A program made the translations under genes and the position numbers. The notes below the pieces were generated by a model. That model was not told where the DNA came from. It saw only the letters and a program-made list of their open reading frames with translations, and ran no database searches. Shown piece after piece: positions 52,501-61,545 of a DNA stretch of 64,000 nucleotides. Every line of letters begins with the position of its first letter. The first letter of the stretch is position 1. The DNA is taken from NCBI RefSeq assembly GCF_024195295.1, contig NZ_JAMFTH010000003.1:131501-195500 (forward strand), in the 5' to 3' direction. Source of the stretch: Gilvimarinus xylanilyticus (GTDB lineage Bacteria > Pseudomonadota > Gammaproteobacteria > Pseudomonadales > Cellvibrionaceae).

Positions 52501-52541
52501 TGGTATTACCACTTGACAGATTGGCTTAATTGACGTACTGT
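52501..52541 (+). promoter_or_regulatory. Operator plus sigma70-like promoter of the PL14-like gene
   Basis: TGGTATTACCA (52501-52511) directly abuts TTGACA (52513-52518), then 17 bases and TACTGT (52536-52541). A repressor on the operator would cover the -35 box. Confidence 0.65.
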
Positions 52542-52671
52542 AAAGACGCTTACTGGGAACGTGTGTGCTCTGGAACAAGCCATTGTTTTAGCCCTAAAGC
52601 TATACCATTAATATGTTCCCTTGAAGTACGCATTTTCTCCTCTATTGGTCGCTCCTTGTGGCTCTCTCTTG

Positions 52672-52699
52672 GCCGGCGATTACGCCGGCTTCTTTTTTC
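52672..52699 (+). terminator. Leader terminator hairpin just before the PL14-like start
   Basis: GCCGGCG ATTA CGCCGGC followed by TTCTTTTTTC ends 13 bases before the likely start codon. A transcript from the promoter at 52513-52541 would pass through it, so it may act as an attenuator. Confidence 0.65.
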
Positions 52700-52711
52700 A
52701 ACAACCATGTG

Positions 52712-53527
52712 ATGGTGAATATGAATAAGTGCCTGGCCTTGTTTATAGCTGCAACCCTTCATGGGCTACTACCTAAAGCAGGTTTATCCGAAAACTTGTA
52801 CACAGAAGGGTTTGAAGACGCTAGTACGGATTATCTCGATAGAGACTCAATACTTGGCACCCGGATACCTGATAATAATACAACGCCCTACAGGACTACA
52901 GAAATTGTCAATACAGAGCGATCTGGTAATGCACTAAAGTTTTTGCTATCACCGCCTGAAGGCCATAAAACCACACTTGCCCCACAGCGGTTAATCCAGT
53001 TACCGTCGACTGTAGCGAATGAGATACACCTAACATATTGGATCAAGTTCCCTACAGATTTTGACTTCAATAGCCATGGATCCCTACCAGGGATATCTGG
53101 ATCGCTCCCCAACAAAGACGCAACATTTTTCACCAACGTAAGCTGGTCAGAAAATGGAAAGATCGCTTTTATGATCAGAGGCTACAAGAACAATAAGACA
53201 GTCTCATCCTTGCCTCATTTCATTCAGTGGGATTTCGGCGGATTTCAGAAACGATTTACTCCGGGAAAGTGGCATGAGATTAGAATACGTCAAGTACTAA
53301 ATACACCCGGACATAGAAACGGAGTCATCCAAGGCTGGTTAGATGGAGTGCTAGCATGTAGCGACACGCTTAACTCGGGCGTAAGGGATACAGCCAATGA
53401 GAAGCTTCAGATAAGATATATAGATTTATCTTCAGAAACCACCTCTACAAGCAACTCGTCCAACAGTAACAATGTGAACAGCGAGTATATTCTTTTTGAC
53501 GACATCACCGTGTCTGATAGTATTTAA
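52712..53527 (+). CDS. PL14-like secreted polysaccharide lyase
   Basis: The start is uncertain: ATG 52712 or 52721, both after the hairpin; an in-frame start at 52658 would be within the terminator. The product of about 271 residues has a signal peptide (CLALFIAATLHGLLPKAG). A jelly-roll domain with HLTYWIKFPTDFDFNSHGSLPG (about 105-125), FTNVSWSENGKIAFMIRGY and FTPGKWHEIRIRQVLNTPG, RNGVIQGWLDGV follows, all typical of the polysaccharide lyase 14/PL14-like fold. PL14 members act on alginate or beta-1,4-glucuronan. A Ser/Asn-rich loop lies near the C-terminus. It is monocistronic under the uronate operator. Confidence 0.75.
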   Translation: MVNMNKCLALFIAATLHGLLPKAGLSENLYTEGFEDASTDYLDRDSILGTRIPDNNTTPYRTTEIVNTERSGNALKFLLSPPEGHKTTLAPQRLIQLPSTVANEIHLTYWIKFPTDFDFNSHGSLPGISGSLPNKDATFFTNVSWSENGKIAFMIRGYKNNKTVSSLPHFIQWDFGGFQKRFTPGKWHEIRIRQVLNTPGHRNGVIQGWLDGVLACSDTLNSGVRDTANEKLQIRYIDLSSETTSTSNSSNSNNVNSEYILFDDITVSDSI

Positions 53528-53723
53528 AAAATATACAAAAATAATCGAATAACAGTTTTTAGAATGCTTGCCACTCAATAGTCACATGAACTGTAACGCG
53601 CTCCACATTGGTTCGATATATATCTTTAAAAGCTATTCAGCAATACATCCAGAATACTTTCAATCATAGTGGAACCCTGGTTACGAAAGCCTAACCAAGG
53701 CTCCTATTAGCAAGTAACTACAG

Positions 53724-55019
53724 TTAATCAATTAATATAGAGGGCAACCAAGTTGATAAACTTGGGACGCAAATAATGATTAAAAGTGCCACAAACATAG
53801 CTACGTAGAGGGGAAGCAGCGGAGGGATTACCCGCGCTAGCGATGTTTTCCCAATACTGCACCCAACAAACAAAACACTGCCGACCGGCGGTGTGCACAG
53901 GCCTATTGATAGGTTAAGAATCATTATAATCCCAAAGTGAATCGGCGATATCCCTAGCGCTTCTACAATGGGTAGGAAAATAGGTGTAAAGATTAGGACC
54001 GCCGGTGTCATATCCAAGAAAGTGCCCACCATAAGCAGCAGTATATTAATCATTAGCAATACGATAATCGGGTTATTGCTAAAGCTTAAAAAGTAATCGC
54101 TTATTGATTGCGGAATATTCTCATAAGACAATACCCACGACATGGCGGAAGAGGCTGCAATAAGCAACATCACAATGGCTGTGGTGCATACAGATTTATT
54201 TAATACCTGCGTCAGCTCTTCAAACTTCACTTCTTTATAAATAAACGTTGAAAGCACGAAAGAGTAGAGAACTGCAATAGCACCCGCCTCTGTGGGCGTA
54301 AAGTAACCAGAAACTATCCCTCCAATAACCAAAAAAACCAGAAATAAGCTTGGTAATGCATCCAGCGTCTTTTTCATCACTTGCCCAGACTGCTTCTGGG
54401 TAGGCACGCCAAAACCCTTTATTTTGGCGTAAATGCCACTCGCAATCATTAAACAGAGGGCTACAAGAATTCCGGGAAGGTAACCTGCCAAAAACAAGGC
54501 TGCAATAGATACACCGCCACTGGCCAGTGAATAGACAATCAATATATTGCTCGGAGGAATCAACATTCCAGTAGTGGAAGCCGTTACCGTCACCGCAGTA
54601 GAAAATTCTCGGCTATAACGATCTTTCTCCATCTCCGGAATCACAAAGCCGCCTATCGCAGACGTTGCAGCGACAGCTGAGCCCGATATTGCACCGAACA
54701 GGGTACAAGAAAGAATGTTTACAAATGCCAACCCGCCGGGCAATCGCATCACCAAGATTTTGGCAAACTCAATCAATCGATGCGCAATTCCACCCTGCCC
54801 CATCAAGAACCCCGACAAGATGAAGAACGGGATAGCCAAGAGCGCAAAGCTATCAACACCAGCCGACATGCGTTGCGCCATGGTTGTGGTTGTCGAGATA
54901 AAATCGAGACTAAAGAGCAACGCAAAAAAACCGGATAATGCAATAGATACACCGATAGGAACATTTAGCAGCAGTAGCGCGATAAAGCTGGCAATAAGAA
55001 TTACAACTGAAATATCCAT
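53724..55019 (-). CDS. dctM: TRAP transporter large membrane subunit DctM
   Basis: The 431-residue protein has about 12-14 membrane helices and DctM signature stretches (LNVPIGVSIALSGFFALLF; LLAIPFFILSGFLMGQGGIA; GFVIPEMEKDRYSREFSTAVT; TASTTGMLIPPSN; LCTPPVGSVLFVGC). Together with DctQ and DctP it forms a sodium-dependent tripartite carrier in the inner membrane. It follows dctQ by 10 bases in the kdgK-dctP-dctQ-dctM operon, so the cargo is probably an acidic sugar such as glucuronate, KDG or a unsaturated uronate. Confidence 0.93.
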   Translation of the reverse strand: MDISVVILIASFIALLLLNVPIGVSIALSGFFALLFSLDFISTTTTMAQRMSAGVDSFALLAIPFFILSGFLMGQGGIAHRLIEFAKILVMRLPGGLAFVNILSCTLFGAISGSAVAATSAIGGFVIPEMEKDRYSREFSTAVTVTASTTGMLIPPSNILIVYSLASGGVSIAALFLAGYLPGILVALCLMIASGIYAKIKGFGVPTQKQSGQVMKKTLDALPSLFLVFLVIGGIVSGYFTPTEAGAIAVLYSFVLSTFIYKEVKFEELTQVLNKSVCTTAIVMLLIAASSAMSWVLSYENIPQSISDYFLSFSNNPIIVLLMINILLLMVGTFLDMTPAVLIFTPIFLPIVEALGISPIHFGIIMILNLSIGLCTPPVGSVLFVGCSIGKTSLARVIPPLLPLYVAMFVALLIIICVPSLSTWLPSILID

Positions 55020-55029
55020 AGCACTTCCA

Positions 55030-55509
55030 TTAAATATTATTCGAATAGTTTTTGTAGAACTCGGCAGTAAATAACACGAACAGTAAGCCGCTCATAGGTA
55101 TCACAAGATAAACAAGACTAATGGATAGCCCCAAGGACGCAGAAGTCTGTTCTAAATCCCATGCAAGATACGCTAAACAGCTACCCCCCACGAAAAGAAT
55201 GCATGTACTAAAAACGGTTACAAATATAAGAACCAGACTCACGATTCTGTTCTTAACGTTATCCGAAAACTTATTTACAAAGTAATCGAGCCCTAAGTGA
55301 GCGCCTTTGCGATAAGCGTGAGCCGCCCCCAGGAAGGCAATCCATATAAGAAAGAACCGTGCTAACTCTTCGGTAAAGGAGCTCGGGTTACTAGTAAAGA
55401 ACCTGGTAACTACTTGCCAAGTAACATCCAGCACCAAACCGATCATTAAAAAGCTGGTAAAAACCTCTAACACGTAATCAATACGATTACATACCTTAGT
55501 TAGTGTCAT
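55030..55509 (-). CDS. dctQ: TRAP transporter small membrane subunit DctQ
   Basis: The 159-residue protein has four membrane helices and the DctQ words FLMIGLVLDVTWQVVTRFF and ARFFLIWIAFLGAAHAYRKGAHLGLDYFV. It couples the binding protein DctP to DctM. The start overlaps the last base of the dctP stop region (shared base 55509) and the gene precedes dctM, so the three are translated from one message. Confidence 0.92.
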   Translation of the reverse strand: MTLTKVCNRIDYVLEVFTSFLMIGLVLDVTWQVVTRFFTSNPSSFTEELARFFLIWIAFLGAAHAYRKGAHLGLDYFVNKFSDNVKNRIVSLVLIFVTVFSTCILFVGGSCLAYLAWDLEQTSASLGLSISLVYLVIPMSGLLFVLFTAEFYKNYSNNI

Positions 55510-56477
55510 TAGTGAACCTCTCTAATCTTGTTGTACAGCTCACCTAGATCAGAGCTTTTTATCTGTTCGTGAATTGGTCTTACACTCTCCAGAAATTGAC
55601 TTTTATCCGCCTCGAAAACCGTGACCCCTGCCGTCTTAACTTCAGCTAGAGATTCCTGACTAACTTTTTCCCACAACTTACGCTCAAAAGCGACCGAGTC
55701 GTCCATGGCTTTATTGACCCATTTTCGCTGCTGATCATTCAACAGATCCCACGTTTTGGTTCCCGTGATGACAACATCGGGAATCGAAGTGTGCTCATCT
55801 AGAATCAGGTATTTAGCCACCTCATAATGCTTAGACAGATAGAAACTGGGGAGATTGTTCTCGGCACCATCGACCACGCCTTGCTGTAACGATGTGTACA
55901 ACTCACCCCAGGATATGGGTGTAGGTGCGCCGCCCATCGCTTTTACCATGGCGACGGCAGAGGGGCTGTTCATAACCCGGATTTTCATGCCTTGGAGATC
56001 TTTGGGAGAACTGACAGCGCGCTTTGTGGTGTAAAAGCTCCGGCTACCGGCATCATAGTAACCTAAGCCTCTAATACGGTAAGGCTCACCGGCCTTCATT
56101 AACTCTTCCCCGATACTTCCATTCAACACGGCCCATAGATGATCACTACTGCGAAACAGGTAAGGCGTGCTGAATATCCTCATCTTAGGGATAAATGGCT
56201 CTAGCGAGCTAGCAGAAACCTTGGTCAAATCAACACTACCAATCTGGATCAGCTCAATCAGTTCCCGTTCGCTTCCAAGCTGCCCCGATGGATATATTTT
56301 GACTCTCATTTCACCGTCAGAATAGTCTTCTAAACGTTCGGCAAAGTGAACCATTGACAAGTGCACGGGGTGCTTCGCATCCAACCCATGCGCAAGTTTC
56401 AAAATCTTTACATCCTGACTTATGCCGCAGGACGATAGGACTAATGAAAATAGAGATAGAATTACGAGTCTTATCAT
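55509..56477 (-). CDS. dctP: TRAP transporter solute-binding protein DctP, lipoprotein
   Basis: The 322-residue protein has a lipobox (LSSC, Cys16), so it is a membrane-anchored periplasmic binding protein where most DctP are soluble. The fold words ILKLAHGLDAKHPVHLSMVHF, GEMRVKIYPSGQLGSERELIE and MKIRVMNSPSAVAMVKAMGG, with Arg for carboxylate binding, are present. PTPISWGELYTSLQQGVVDGAENNLPSFYL is the classic DctP region. The ligand is inferred as a uronate or ketodeoxy sugar acid from linkage to kdgK. Confidence 0.93.
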   Translation of the reverse strand: MIRLVILSLFSLVLSSCGISQDVKILKLAHGLDAKHPVHLSMVHFAERLEDYSDGEMRVKIYPSGQLGSERELIELIQIGSVDLTKVSASSLEPFIPKMRIFSTPYLFRSSDHLWAVLNGSIGEELMKAGEPYRIRGLGYYDAGSRSFYTTKRAVSSPKDLQGMKIRVMNSPSAVAMVKAMGGAPTPISWGELYTSLQQGVVDGAENNLPSFYLSKHYEVAKYLILDEHTSIPDVVITGTKTWDLLNDQQRKWVNKAMDDSVAFERKLWEKVSQESLAEVKTAGVTVFEADKSQFLESVRPIHEQIKSSDLGELYNKIREVH

Positions 56478-56493
56478 TATATCAATCTCATTA

Positions 56494-57393
56494 CTATTGA
56501 ATTTTTCGCGCTACAATTGCACCTGGGTGCTGAATAACATGAGCGGCACATTCCTGACCCAAGGCTATCGCTTGCGCGACATTGCAATTATCAGCCTTTG
56601 CCGCAAGGTATGCACCATTAAACGAATCTCCCGCAGAGGTGGTATCGACAGGGGAAACTACCTTGGTCAATGGGTAGTGCGATAGTTTGCCGTCTATTAG
56701 CGCAAAGCAGCCATTTTTACCATCCTTGATAATGACTTCTTTCACATCCAATTGCCGGTAATGATCTACGCAATCTTCAAGAGTTTGATGTCCATATAAT
56801 TCTTTTTCATCATCCAAGCTTGGCAATGCTATATCGACTAATTTAAGGAACGAAGCAATAGTAGTTTTTGCCTGAGATTCAGAACACCACCCCTTAGGCC
56901 TATAATTAGTATCAAATGCAACTACGCCTCCGCGCTCGCGGAAACGATTAACAAATTCAGCGATTTGCGTTCGATCTGTGTCGTCGAACAGAGAGAGCGT
57001 TATTCCGCTTAGATATAAATAATCAAATTCAAAAAGGCTGGCCAGAGCATCTGGGTGATCCTTTATTATTGATCTCACGGGAGCATTATCACGCCAGTAC
57101 TCGAAACTACGCTCTCCCTCATCATCCGTGTCGATAATGTACAAACCTGGGACCTTTCCCTCGCAGCGCAGCACCAAGTTTGTTTTAACTCCCTCTGAGC
57201 GCCAAGCATCTACCAGATAGTCACTGTACCCGTCATCTCCCAAGGCTGTGTAGTAGGTTACATCGGCGCCAGCACGAGCCATGTATACAGCACTGTTAAG
57301 CGTATCGCCGCCATACCCCAAGTGATAACTCTGATTTACAGTTTTTGTCAGTTCCAACATGCATTCGCCGAATGCCACTATTTTATTCTTCAT
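56494..57393 (-). CDS. kdgK: 2-keto-3-deoxygluconate kinase KdgK
   Basis: KdgK phosphorylates KDG to KDPG, the joint product of both uronate branches, which then enters the Entner-Doudoroff aldolase (not in this window). The ATG at 57393 has GGAAG 7 bases upstream and is preferred over a GTG at 57405. The 299-residue PfkB-family protein has FGECMLELT, the substrate loop GGDTLNSAVYMARAGADV and VVAFDTNYRPKGW, and the DTTSAGDSFNGAYLA anion-hole/catalytic-Asp motif. First gene of the kdgK-dctPQM operon, with the operator at 57430-57440 directly upstream. Confidence 0.93.
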   Translation of the reverse strand: MKNKIVAFGECMLELTKTVNQSYHLGYGGDTLNSAVYMARAGADVTYYTALGDDGYSDYLVDAWRSEGVKTNLVLRCEGKVPGLYIIDTDDEGERSFEYWRDNAPVRSIIKDHPDALASLFEFDYLYLSGITLSLFDDTDRTQIAEFVNRFRERGGVVAFDTNYRPKGWCSESQAKTTIASFLKLVDIALPSLDDEKELYGHQTLEDCVDHYRQLDVKEVIIKDGKNGCFALIDGKLSHYPLTKVVSPVDTTSAGDSFNGAYLAAKADNCNVAQAIALGQECAAHVIQHPGAIVARKIQ

Positions 57394-57429
57394 CCAATCT
57401 TCCACAATGGCGCTTATTCATCACATTAT

Positions 57430-57440
57430 TGGTAATACCA
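57430..57440. promoter_or_regulatory. Operator TGGTAATACCA between kdgK and the GntR regulator
   Basis: Perfect element 37 bases before the kdgK start, followed by another half-site (CTTACCA). It may also affect the regulator gene 190 bases downstream. Confidence 0.7.
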
Positions 57441-57627
57441 CCTTACCATGATACGATACTCGCAACTTCCGATAAAAACAAGGTTAAACAAGCGTTGAAA
57501 CCGGTTAATCTTCTCGTTAACTTAGGTTAAGATATAGGGTCCCTAGTGGCTTGACCTTTTGATAGCCATCTTGCAGAGAGCTCACCTCATATCGTTACAA
57601 GCCCAATGAATCAGCAGGTTAAATACA

Positions 57628-58323
57628 GTGGAATTTCAAACAATTAAAGCAGAACGTTTATACATTAAGGTCGCGGAACAGCTTTCTAGCTTAGTTAAGG
57701 ATGGCACCCTCAAGCCCGGAGATAAATTTCCAGCCGAACGTGATCTTGCAGAAAGACTAGGCGTCAGCCGTCCGACAATACGCGAGGCCATGATTGCGAT
57801 GGAGCTGTCCGGTATTATCGAAATTCGTACCGGATCCGGAATATACGTATGCGACACAAAACCTAGACTCGATACCGGGGATAAAGGGGTCGGCCCGTTT
57901 GAAATCCTGGAGATTCGATATATTCTCGAAGCTGAAGCCTGCGCCCTCGCAGCCGCGCGTATCACCGACGAAGATATCGCTAAACTTAAAGCGGCTCTAC
58001 AAGATATGGCCGAAGAAGAGAAACATGAAGACGCGTCTGAAAAAGCCGACTGGACCTTTCATAAAATCATCGCAGACGCCAGCCAAAACAGTGCTATTTC
58101 AGCCGTTGTTGACTGGCTATGGAAGCTGCGCAATGAATCCGAGCTAAGCACGGCGTTCCTGGAGCGTTTGCGCAAAGAAGGGGTCCATCCCTCTATTGAT
58201 GATCACAAACGCATTATAGAAGCCCTGGAGCAGCGTAACCCTGAGAAAGCTCGCAACGCCATGCGTATTCACATCGACAATGCCTCTGAAGCGGCGGCCA
58301 CTTACTTCGGCCGCCCAAGCTAA
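57628..58323 (+). CDS. FadR-type GntR transcriptional regulator of uronate genes
   Basis: The first codon is GTG with AGCAGG ten bases upstream. The 231-residue protein has a GntR winged helix (residues about 8-75: GTLKPGDKFPAERDLAERLGVSRPTIREAM, then GIIEIRTGSGIYV) and a C-terminal all-helical FCD domain (EILEIRYILEAEACALAA, with DWTFHKIIADASQN carrying metal-ligand His). This is the class of ExuR/UxuR/KdgR-like sugar-acid regulators, which bind TGG-N-CCA type palindromes. The nearby TGGTAATACCA elements are its probable sites; the effector is likely KDG or a uronate. It is convergent with uxuB. Confidence 0.88.
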   Translation: MEFQTIKAERLYIKVAEQLSSLVKDGTLKPGDKFPAERDLAERLGVSRPTIREAMIAMELSGIIEIRTGSGIYVCDTKPRLDTGDKGVGPFEILEIRYILEAEACALAAARITDEDIAKLKAALQDMAEEEKHEDASEKADWTFHKIIADASQNSAISAVVDWLWKLRNESELSTAFLERLRKEGVHPSIDDHKRIIEALEQRNPEKARNAMRIHIDNASEAAATYFGRPS

Positions 58324-58337
58324 AGCTTACCTACCTA

Positions 58338-58361
58338 TCACCGCTCCTTAGCGAGCGGTGA
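58338..58361. terminator. Hairpin at the gntR/uxuB junction
   Basis: TCACCGCTC CTTAGC GAGCGGTGA, a 9-bp stem that contains the uxuB stop codon. No T-run, so its role as a terminator is uncertain. Confidence 0.5.
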
Positions 58362-59823
58362 TATTAGCCAATACATCGACCACCCCCTGTGACTGCAAAC
58401 TCTGGTAATACTCAAATACCATTGACTCAAACACATCGTCTTGTTGCAAAGACTCGGGGAAGACACCACTTTGCAACATCATAGTACTTACCAACTGTGC
58501 AGAATCTTTTGAGTTAGCCCTAATAATCCCTTCTAGCGTCCCCAGGTTCGGGTCACTCACCGAATAAGAACCACCCACGGTATAACCCACTAAATATTGC
58601 AGCCACGCCGCCACCGCCAAGGCTATACACTGTGGCGCTATGCTCTTCTGCCGAAGGTCATACGCAGAAAATAACAAACGCTGTGGCAATTTTAACGATC
58701 CGTCAGTCGCCACTTGGGCATTGCGATAAGGAACGTATTTATTTTTAAACCGCTCGATAACAGCGCGACTGTACTGATCAATATCAATTCCAGATGGCAC
58801 TTGAAGAGACTGGCTTTGTTCTGAAGCCATTAAGCGCGCAATAAAAGCTTCCACCTCGGGACGCGAGATGGTTTGGTGGATAAACTCATCTCCCAATAGT
58901 GAACCGATATACGCTAGCGCCGAGTGACAGCCGTTAAGCATCCGTAATTTTAGCTTTTCGTAGGCCGCCACATCTTCCACCAAGAGCGCACCGGCCTCTT
59001 CCCAAGCGGGCCGAGAGGACAGAAAATTATCCTCTATTACCCACTGTTTGTAGGGTTCACACAACAATGCCCCCGCATCATGCAAACCGATGTCTTCGGA
59101 TATTTCTTGCACTACCTGTTCTGTTGCAGCGGGAACAATACGATCCACCATGGTCGAACAAAAACGTACATTGTCGTCAAGCCAGCTGCGCAGATCGGCT
59201 TGCAGGGTATCGGCAAAATCCTTAACAACATTTTGCAGAATCTCACCATTGTTGGGCAGGTTGTCGCAGCTCACAATAGTGATACCCGCTAACCCGGCCT
59301 CTTTGCGGGCAAGCAGTGCACGGGCCAAATAGGCCGGCAAGCTAGTGCAAGAGCCTGACTCAATATCCGCTGCCACAGCTTTGTTAGCCGTATCCAAACG
59401 CTGACTCGCCTGGCAATAGCCTTTTTCGGTCACAGTGACAGTCACTATTTTGGTCGTCTCGTCAGCGATCTGATCAATGACTGCCTGGGCATTTTCACTG
59501 CCCACCAATATATCTTCCAGACAACTAATACAGCGCAAATTATCTTCGTTTAACGAGCGCTCTTTAATGGTGTACAAATAATCTTGCGGCTTGAGGGTAT
59601 CTCTTACCCCCGGGCTGCGCAGACTTACACCCACAATAGACCAGTAGTCTTGGGTTTCATCGTTAGCAATTTGCGTATAAAGAGCCTGATGGGCCCGGCT
59701 AAACGCCCCAATGCCAATATGTACAATTTTGTTATCAGAGCGATTGCCCATTGAAGCTGGCTGGCCGAGAGCGGCTTTTGCCTGCGAGAGATTCGCCTTA
59801 TTTAAACGCGGTTGAGAAATCAT
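58348..59823 (-). CDS. uxuB: Fructuronate reductase UxuB
   Basis: UxuB reduces D-fructuronate to D-mannonate with NADH, between UxaC and UxuA. The 491-residue polyol dehydrogenase has the NAD-binding GIGAFSRAHQALY (about 36-48), TVTVTEKGYCQ, VSCDNLPNNGEIL, FCSTMVDRIVPA and RMLNGCHSALAYIG with the catalytic Lys/Asn/His region (KLKLRMLNGCHS). These words match the mannitol dehydrogenase/UxuB family. Overlap of 4 bases with uxaC means translational coupling in a uxaC-uxuB operon. Confidence 0.93.
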   Translation of the reverse strand: MISQPRLNKANLSQAKAALGQPASMGNRSDNKIVHIGIGAFSRAHQALYTQIANDETQDYWSIVGVSLRSPGVRDTLKPQDYLYTIKERSLNEDNLRCISCLEDILVGSENAQAVIDQIADETTKIVTVTVTEKGYCQASQRLDTANKAVAADIESGSCTSLPAYLARALLARKEAGLAGITIVSCDNLPNNGEILQNVVKDFADTLQADLRSWLDDNVRFCSTMVDRIVPAATEQVVQEISEDIGLHDAGALLCEPYKQWVIEDNFLSSRPAWEEAGALLVEDVAAYEKLKLRMLNGCHSALAYIGSLLGDEFIHQTISRPEVEAFIARLMASEQSQSLQVPSGIDIDQYSRAVIERFKNKYVPYRNAQVATDGSLKLPQRLLFSAYDLRQKSIAPQCIALAVAAWLQYLVGYTVGGSYSVSDPNLGTLEGIIRANSKDSAQLVSTMMLQSGVFPESLQQDDVFESMVFEYYQSLQSQGVVDVLANITAR

Positions 59824-61238
59824 AAATGGTAGGCCTTCTTCGCAAGGTTGTAGGTTAAATCAACAGCCACCTCTTGGGCATCGTTTAGGCTTAAACGCCC
59901 GGTATTGACCAAACCGGCCAGATACGCACAGTCGCAACGCCGCGCTACATCGTGCCGCGCCGGGATAGACAAGAACGCCCGGGTGTCGTCGTTAAAGCCA
60001 ACCGTGTTGTAAAAGCCAGCGGTTTCGGTCATCTGCTCACGAAACCGCTTCATACCCTCGGGACTATCGTGAAACCACCAGGCAGGCCCGGCTTTTAGGC
60101 TTGGATAATGCCCGACTAACGGTGCAATCTCGCGTGAATAATTCGTTTCATCCAGTGTAAACAGGATGATTTCCAGATCTTTACTATTGCCCAAACGACT
60201 GAGAAGCGGCCGGAGATTCTCGACAAACTCAGCCCTAAGTGGAATATCGGCCCCTTTGTCCCGACCAAAATTCTCGAACAAGCTTTGGTTGTGATTGCGA
60301 TAACTGCCTGGGTGAATTTGCATCACCAGGCCATCGTCGATGCTCATTTTTGCCATTTCGGTGAGCATTTGCGCCCGGAAAAGCTCTGCCTCGTCGCGAC
60401 TGCAGCCCCCAGCGCGGACAGTTTGGTACAGCTTGGCTGCTTCCGCTTCAGATAAATCCGCCGTGGCCGGCGTGGGGTGACCGTGATCTGAAGAGGTCGC
60501 ACCATGCTGTTTGAAAAACTCGCGCCTTTGCCGCAGTGCGTTCAGGTACCCTGTAAAACTGCTGACATCTTCCGATGTCAGCTTGCCCAAAGTGTCGACA
60601 TTATCGTTAAACCCGCCGTGGTCCGGGTCCACCACATTATCCGGCCTAAAGGCCGTAATTACTCGGCCCTGCCAATCCGACTCCATAATCTTGCGATGGT
60701 GCGCCAAATCGTCCAAGGGAGACTCGGTAGTTGCCAAAACTTCTATATTAAAGCGCTCAAACAACTGTCGCGGGCGGTAATCATCCTGCTTTAAGGCATT
60801 CTCGATGGTGTCATAGTAGTGATCTGCCGTTTCGGGTGATAGCACGCTATCCAGCGAGAAGACGTTCTTAAATACATAGTCGAGCCAAGTGCGGCTGGGT
60901 GTGGCACGGAACAGGTAATAGTGTTTGGCAAACAAGCGCCAGGCATCGCGGGGGTCCACCTGTGACGCCTCGGGGTTTACGCGGTTTTTTAAGCCTAAGT
61001 CCGAAAGTTCAACGCCCTGGCTGTAGAGCATACGAAATACATAGTGGTCGGGCTTAATCAACAATTCGGTAGGGTTGGGAAAACACTCGTTGTCGGCAAA
61101 CCATGATGGATCCGTATGACCGTGAGGACTGATGATTGGCAGCTTTTTTACGCTGTCATAAAGTTCACGGGCGATTGTTCGCTCTCGGGAATCTGAGGGA
61201 AACAAACGGTTTTCATCAAGTTGTAGGGGTATATTCAC
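59820..61238 (-). CDS. uxaC: Glucuronate isomerase UxaC
   Basis: UxaC isomerises D-glucuronate to D-fructuronate. I place the start at GTG 61238 because GGAG lies eight bases upstream; an in-frame GTG at 61301 would put the start within the operator. The 472-residue protein has amidohydrolase-like words: ISPHGHTDPSWFADN (metal His pair), EVLATTESPLDDLAHH, ITAFRPDNVVDPD, GLVMQIHPGSYRNHN, LFTLDETNYSREIAPL and GPAWWFHDSPEGMKRFREQ, all UxaC hallmarks. It is the first gene of the uxaC-uxuB operon, 52 bases after the operator element at 61290-61300. Confidence 0.94.
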   Translation of the reverse strand: MNIPLQLDENRLFPSDSRERTIARELYDSVKKLPIISPHGHTDPSWFADNECFPNPTELLIKPDHYVFRMLYSQGVELSDLGLKNRVNPEASQVDPRDAWRLFAKHYYLFRATPSRTWLDYVFKNVFSLDSVLSPETADHYYDTIENALKQDDYRPRQLFERFNIEVLATTESPLDDLAHHRKIMESDWQGRVITAFRPDNVVDPDHGGFNDNVDTLGKLTSEDVSSFTGYLNALRQRREFFKQHGATSSDHGHPTPATADLSEAEAAKLYQTVRAGGCSRDEAELFRAQMLTEMAKMSIDDGLVMQIHPGSYRNHNQSLFENFGRDKGADIPLRAEFVENLRPLLSRLGNSKDLEIILFTLDETNYSREIAPLVGHYPSLKAGPAWWFHDSPEGMKRFREQMTETAGFYNTVGFNDDTRAFLSIPARHDVARRCDCAYLAGLVNTGRLSLNDAQEVAVDLTYNLAKKAYHL

Positions 61239-61289
61239 GGGTGACTCCAGATATATAAGCTTAAAGCAATACCTTCGGGCGTCCGCCTG

Positions 61290-61300
61290 TGGTAATGCCA
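61290..61300. promoter_or_regulatory. Operator-like TGGTAATGCCA upstream of uxaC
   Basis: One base from the consensus, extended to GTGGTAATGCCACTT as an imperfect palindrome. It lies 52 bases before the chosen uxaC start. Confidence 0.6.
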
Positions 61301-61545
61301 CTTTGCCAATATATCGATTTCGAGATTAGGTTTCAAGATTACTTATTCCACCCACTGCAGCGCGACAGACGCGCCAGATTTTTGATCATCTAAAGCGCTC
61401 ATTTTCTGTCTACTCCAGCGATATAGTCTCATCAACCATATTATTGGTAGGGTTGTCATACCAATTTAGATCAACTATCATCCTGTCCAAGCTATTAATA
61501 GGCTTCTTAACAGCCTTCATAAAATTCAACGAATAGGTTTATTAA
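61301..61545. other. Divergent promoter region uxaC / tpiA
   Basis: No gene. It contains ATTGGTAGGGTTGTCATACCAAT (61443-61465), a pair of TTGGTA/TACCAA arms spaced more widely than the uronate operator, which could be a different regulator site for the tpiA operon. Confidence 0.5.

Noticed and set aside
52658-52711. Upstream in-frame start for the PL14-like gene
   Set aside because: It lies before and within the terminator hairpin and would add residues ahead of an obvious signal peptide.
61443-61465. Uronate operator upstream of tpiA
   Set aside because: The arms TTGGTA/TACCAA are spaced more widely than the TGGTATTACCA element, so I do not count it in the same set.
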